Source: a virus
IMG/VR virus record: IMGVR_UViG_3300013111_000141
Location: 32,761 to 96,760 of that record
Reading direction: 5' to 3' (one strand)
DNA: 64,000 nucleotides
Shown here: in pieces, positions 63,335 through 64,000 of the stretch
How the letters are laid out: the number at the start of each line of letters is the position of its first letter
Numbering within the stretch: position 1 is the stretch's first letter
Program-made: the position numbers and the translations under genes
The notes under the pieces: model-generated
What the model was told of the DNA's origin: nothing
What the model saw: only the letters and a program-made list of their open reading frames with translations
Databases searched by the model: none

Positions 63335-64000
63335 CTAACTAAAAATACCATGAGGTGACATAGATATTACCTCATATGAACCATAAACTCCATCAGTCGG
63401 AACTGTTGATATTATTAATTTTATTGGTGTGGTGCTAGACGATAAAGTAATACTTCTAGCAATTAATTCCGCACTGATGGCGTTGTTTGGATCATCATCC
63501 ACATCATTACAAGTTAAAGTTAATGTAGACCCATTACGAACCCATGTAAATCTACACCTCTTTGACGCTGGATACACACCATATGTATATGGATGAAATG
63601 CCCTCCATAAATCAGGACCATACGAAGAGTAATCTGTAAACTCGACATACCATTGAATACCAGTTCCACTAAGAGTATTATTATTTACAGAAATATCCCA
63701 AGATGATGGTATATCATGCACAGAATTAAAAGTAGTGACTCCTAATGTTATTTGTCCGTAGTTCTGTGGTTTATTACCAGCAATCACTATTGAACCAGAA
63801 TCCCCATTATTAATAAAATCAGACATATATAGATTCAACCCATTATAAAAATTAGTAGATGTTGTCTGACTTGTTGGAGAAAAAACAATATATTCTAACG
63901 GAAAAATCAAACTAAAGTTACTTATCGCATCTGCTACATTTGTTCCATCTGTCGCTCTGAATGTTATACTAAATGAACCCTCATTTGATTCATCCGTTGA
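63335..64000 (-). CDS. Fiber- or whisker-like structural protein (C-terminal part, cut by window edge)
   Basis: The frame is open to the right edge; 221 residues of the C-terminus are visible. The upstream edge reads as a cadherin-like beta domain (EGSFSITFRATDGTNVADAISNFSLIF). It is followed by a Ser/Thr/Gly-rich beta domain ending in SPHGIF. The position just before gene 13 is where T4 has whisker/fibritin (wac) and short fiber (12). It is probably exposed on the virion; host-binding function is inferred. Confidence 0.65.
   Translation of the reverse strand, partial: STDESNEGSFSITFRATDGTNVADAISNFSLIFPLEYIVFSPTSQTTSTNFYNGLNLYMSDFINNGDSGSIVIAGNKPQNYGQITLGVTTFNSVHDIPSSWDISVNNNTLSGTGIQWYVEFTDYSSYGPDLWRAFHPYTYGVYPASKRCRFTWVRNGSTLTLTCNDVDDDPNNAISAELIARSITLSSSTTPIKLIISTVPTDGVYGSYEVISMSPHGIFS

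Overview
The window is a stretch of an AT-rich T4-type myovirus genome. All recognisable protein genes lie on the minus strand, so transcription runs from right to left. The T4 core appears in near-canonical order. From right to left there is a structural protein in the wac/fiber position, then neck (13, 14), tail completion (15), terminase (16, 17), sheath (18), tube (19), portal (20), prohead protease (21), scaffold (22) and capsid (23). A second tube-like protein, uvsY, uvsW, the late sigma factor 55, 47/46, clamp and clamp loader (45, 44, 62), regA, polymerase 43, uvsX, helicase 41 and primase 61 follow. The left half is accessory and nucleotide metabolism: nrdA, a glutaredoxin-nrdB fusion, thyX, dut, a degenerate DHFR and RNase H. 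No T4-type lysis cassette or large baseplate genes are in view.

The accessory region is unusual. It encodes a class 3 lipase (cut by the left edge), a FadB/FadJ-type bifunctional beta-oxidation enzyme, a FadA/FadI-type thiolase, an acyltransferase fused to an alpha/beta hydrolase, and isocitrate lyase. Together these could release fatty acids, oxidise them to acetyl-CoA and feed the glyoxylate shunt (inference). DnaK and DnaJ are also encoded, as are a glutathione transferase, a 2OG-Fe(II) dioxygenase, two DNA methyltransferases, one CAT-anticodon tRNA and several small secreted or membrane proteins.

A circularly permuted (two-piece type) tmRNA gene lies at about 1.44-1.92 kb. The acceptor half with a G3-U70 acceptor stem comes first, followed by a structured spacer of about 280 nt, then the coding half with a tag ending ADDNFAVAA. 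Permuted tmRNAs are known mainly from alphaproteobacteria, some betaproteobacteria and cyanobacteria. With the AT-rich genome and the 17-kDa-antigen-like protein, this suggests a marine alphaproteobacterial host, but the host is not proven.

Regulation is legible. Five minus-strand host-type promoters, at or near TTGACA-17-TATAAT, precede early or middle gene blocks. Seven T4-type late promoter boxes (TATAAATA) precede structural genes. One late promoter also precedes a two-gene unit encoding a nucleotidyltransferase/ligase-like protein and a ParB-like protein. Both begin with sequences resembling the T4 capsid-targeting peptide with a gp21 cleavage site, so they may be packaged in the head and injected. 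This is the best candidate for a new system here, alongside the lipid/glyoxylate set and the permuted tmRNA. At about 47.34 kb a palindrome holds back-to-back promoters, and codon third-position bias appears to change there, which could mark a replication or transcription landmark.
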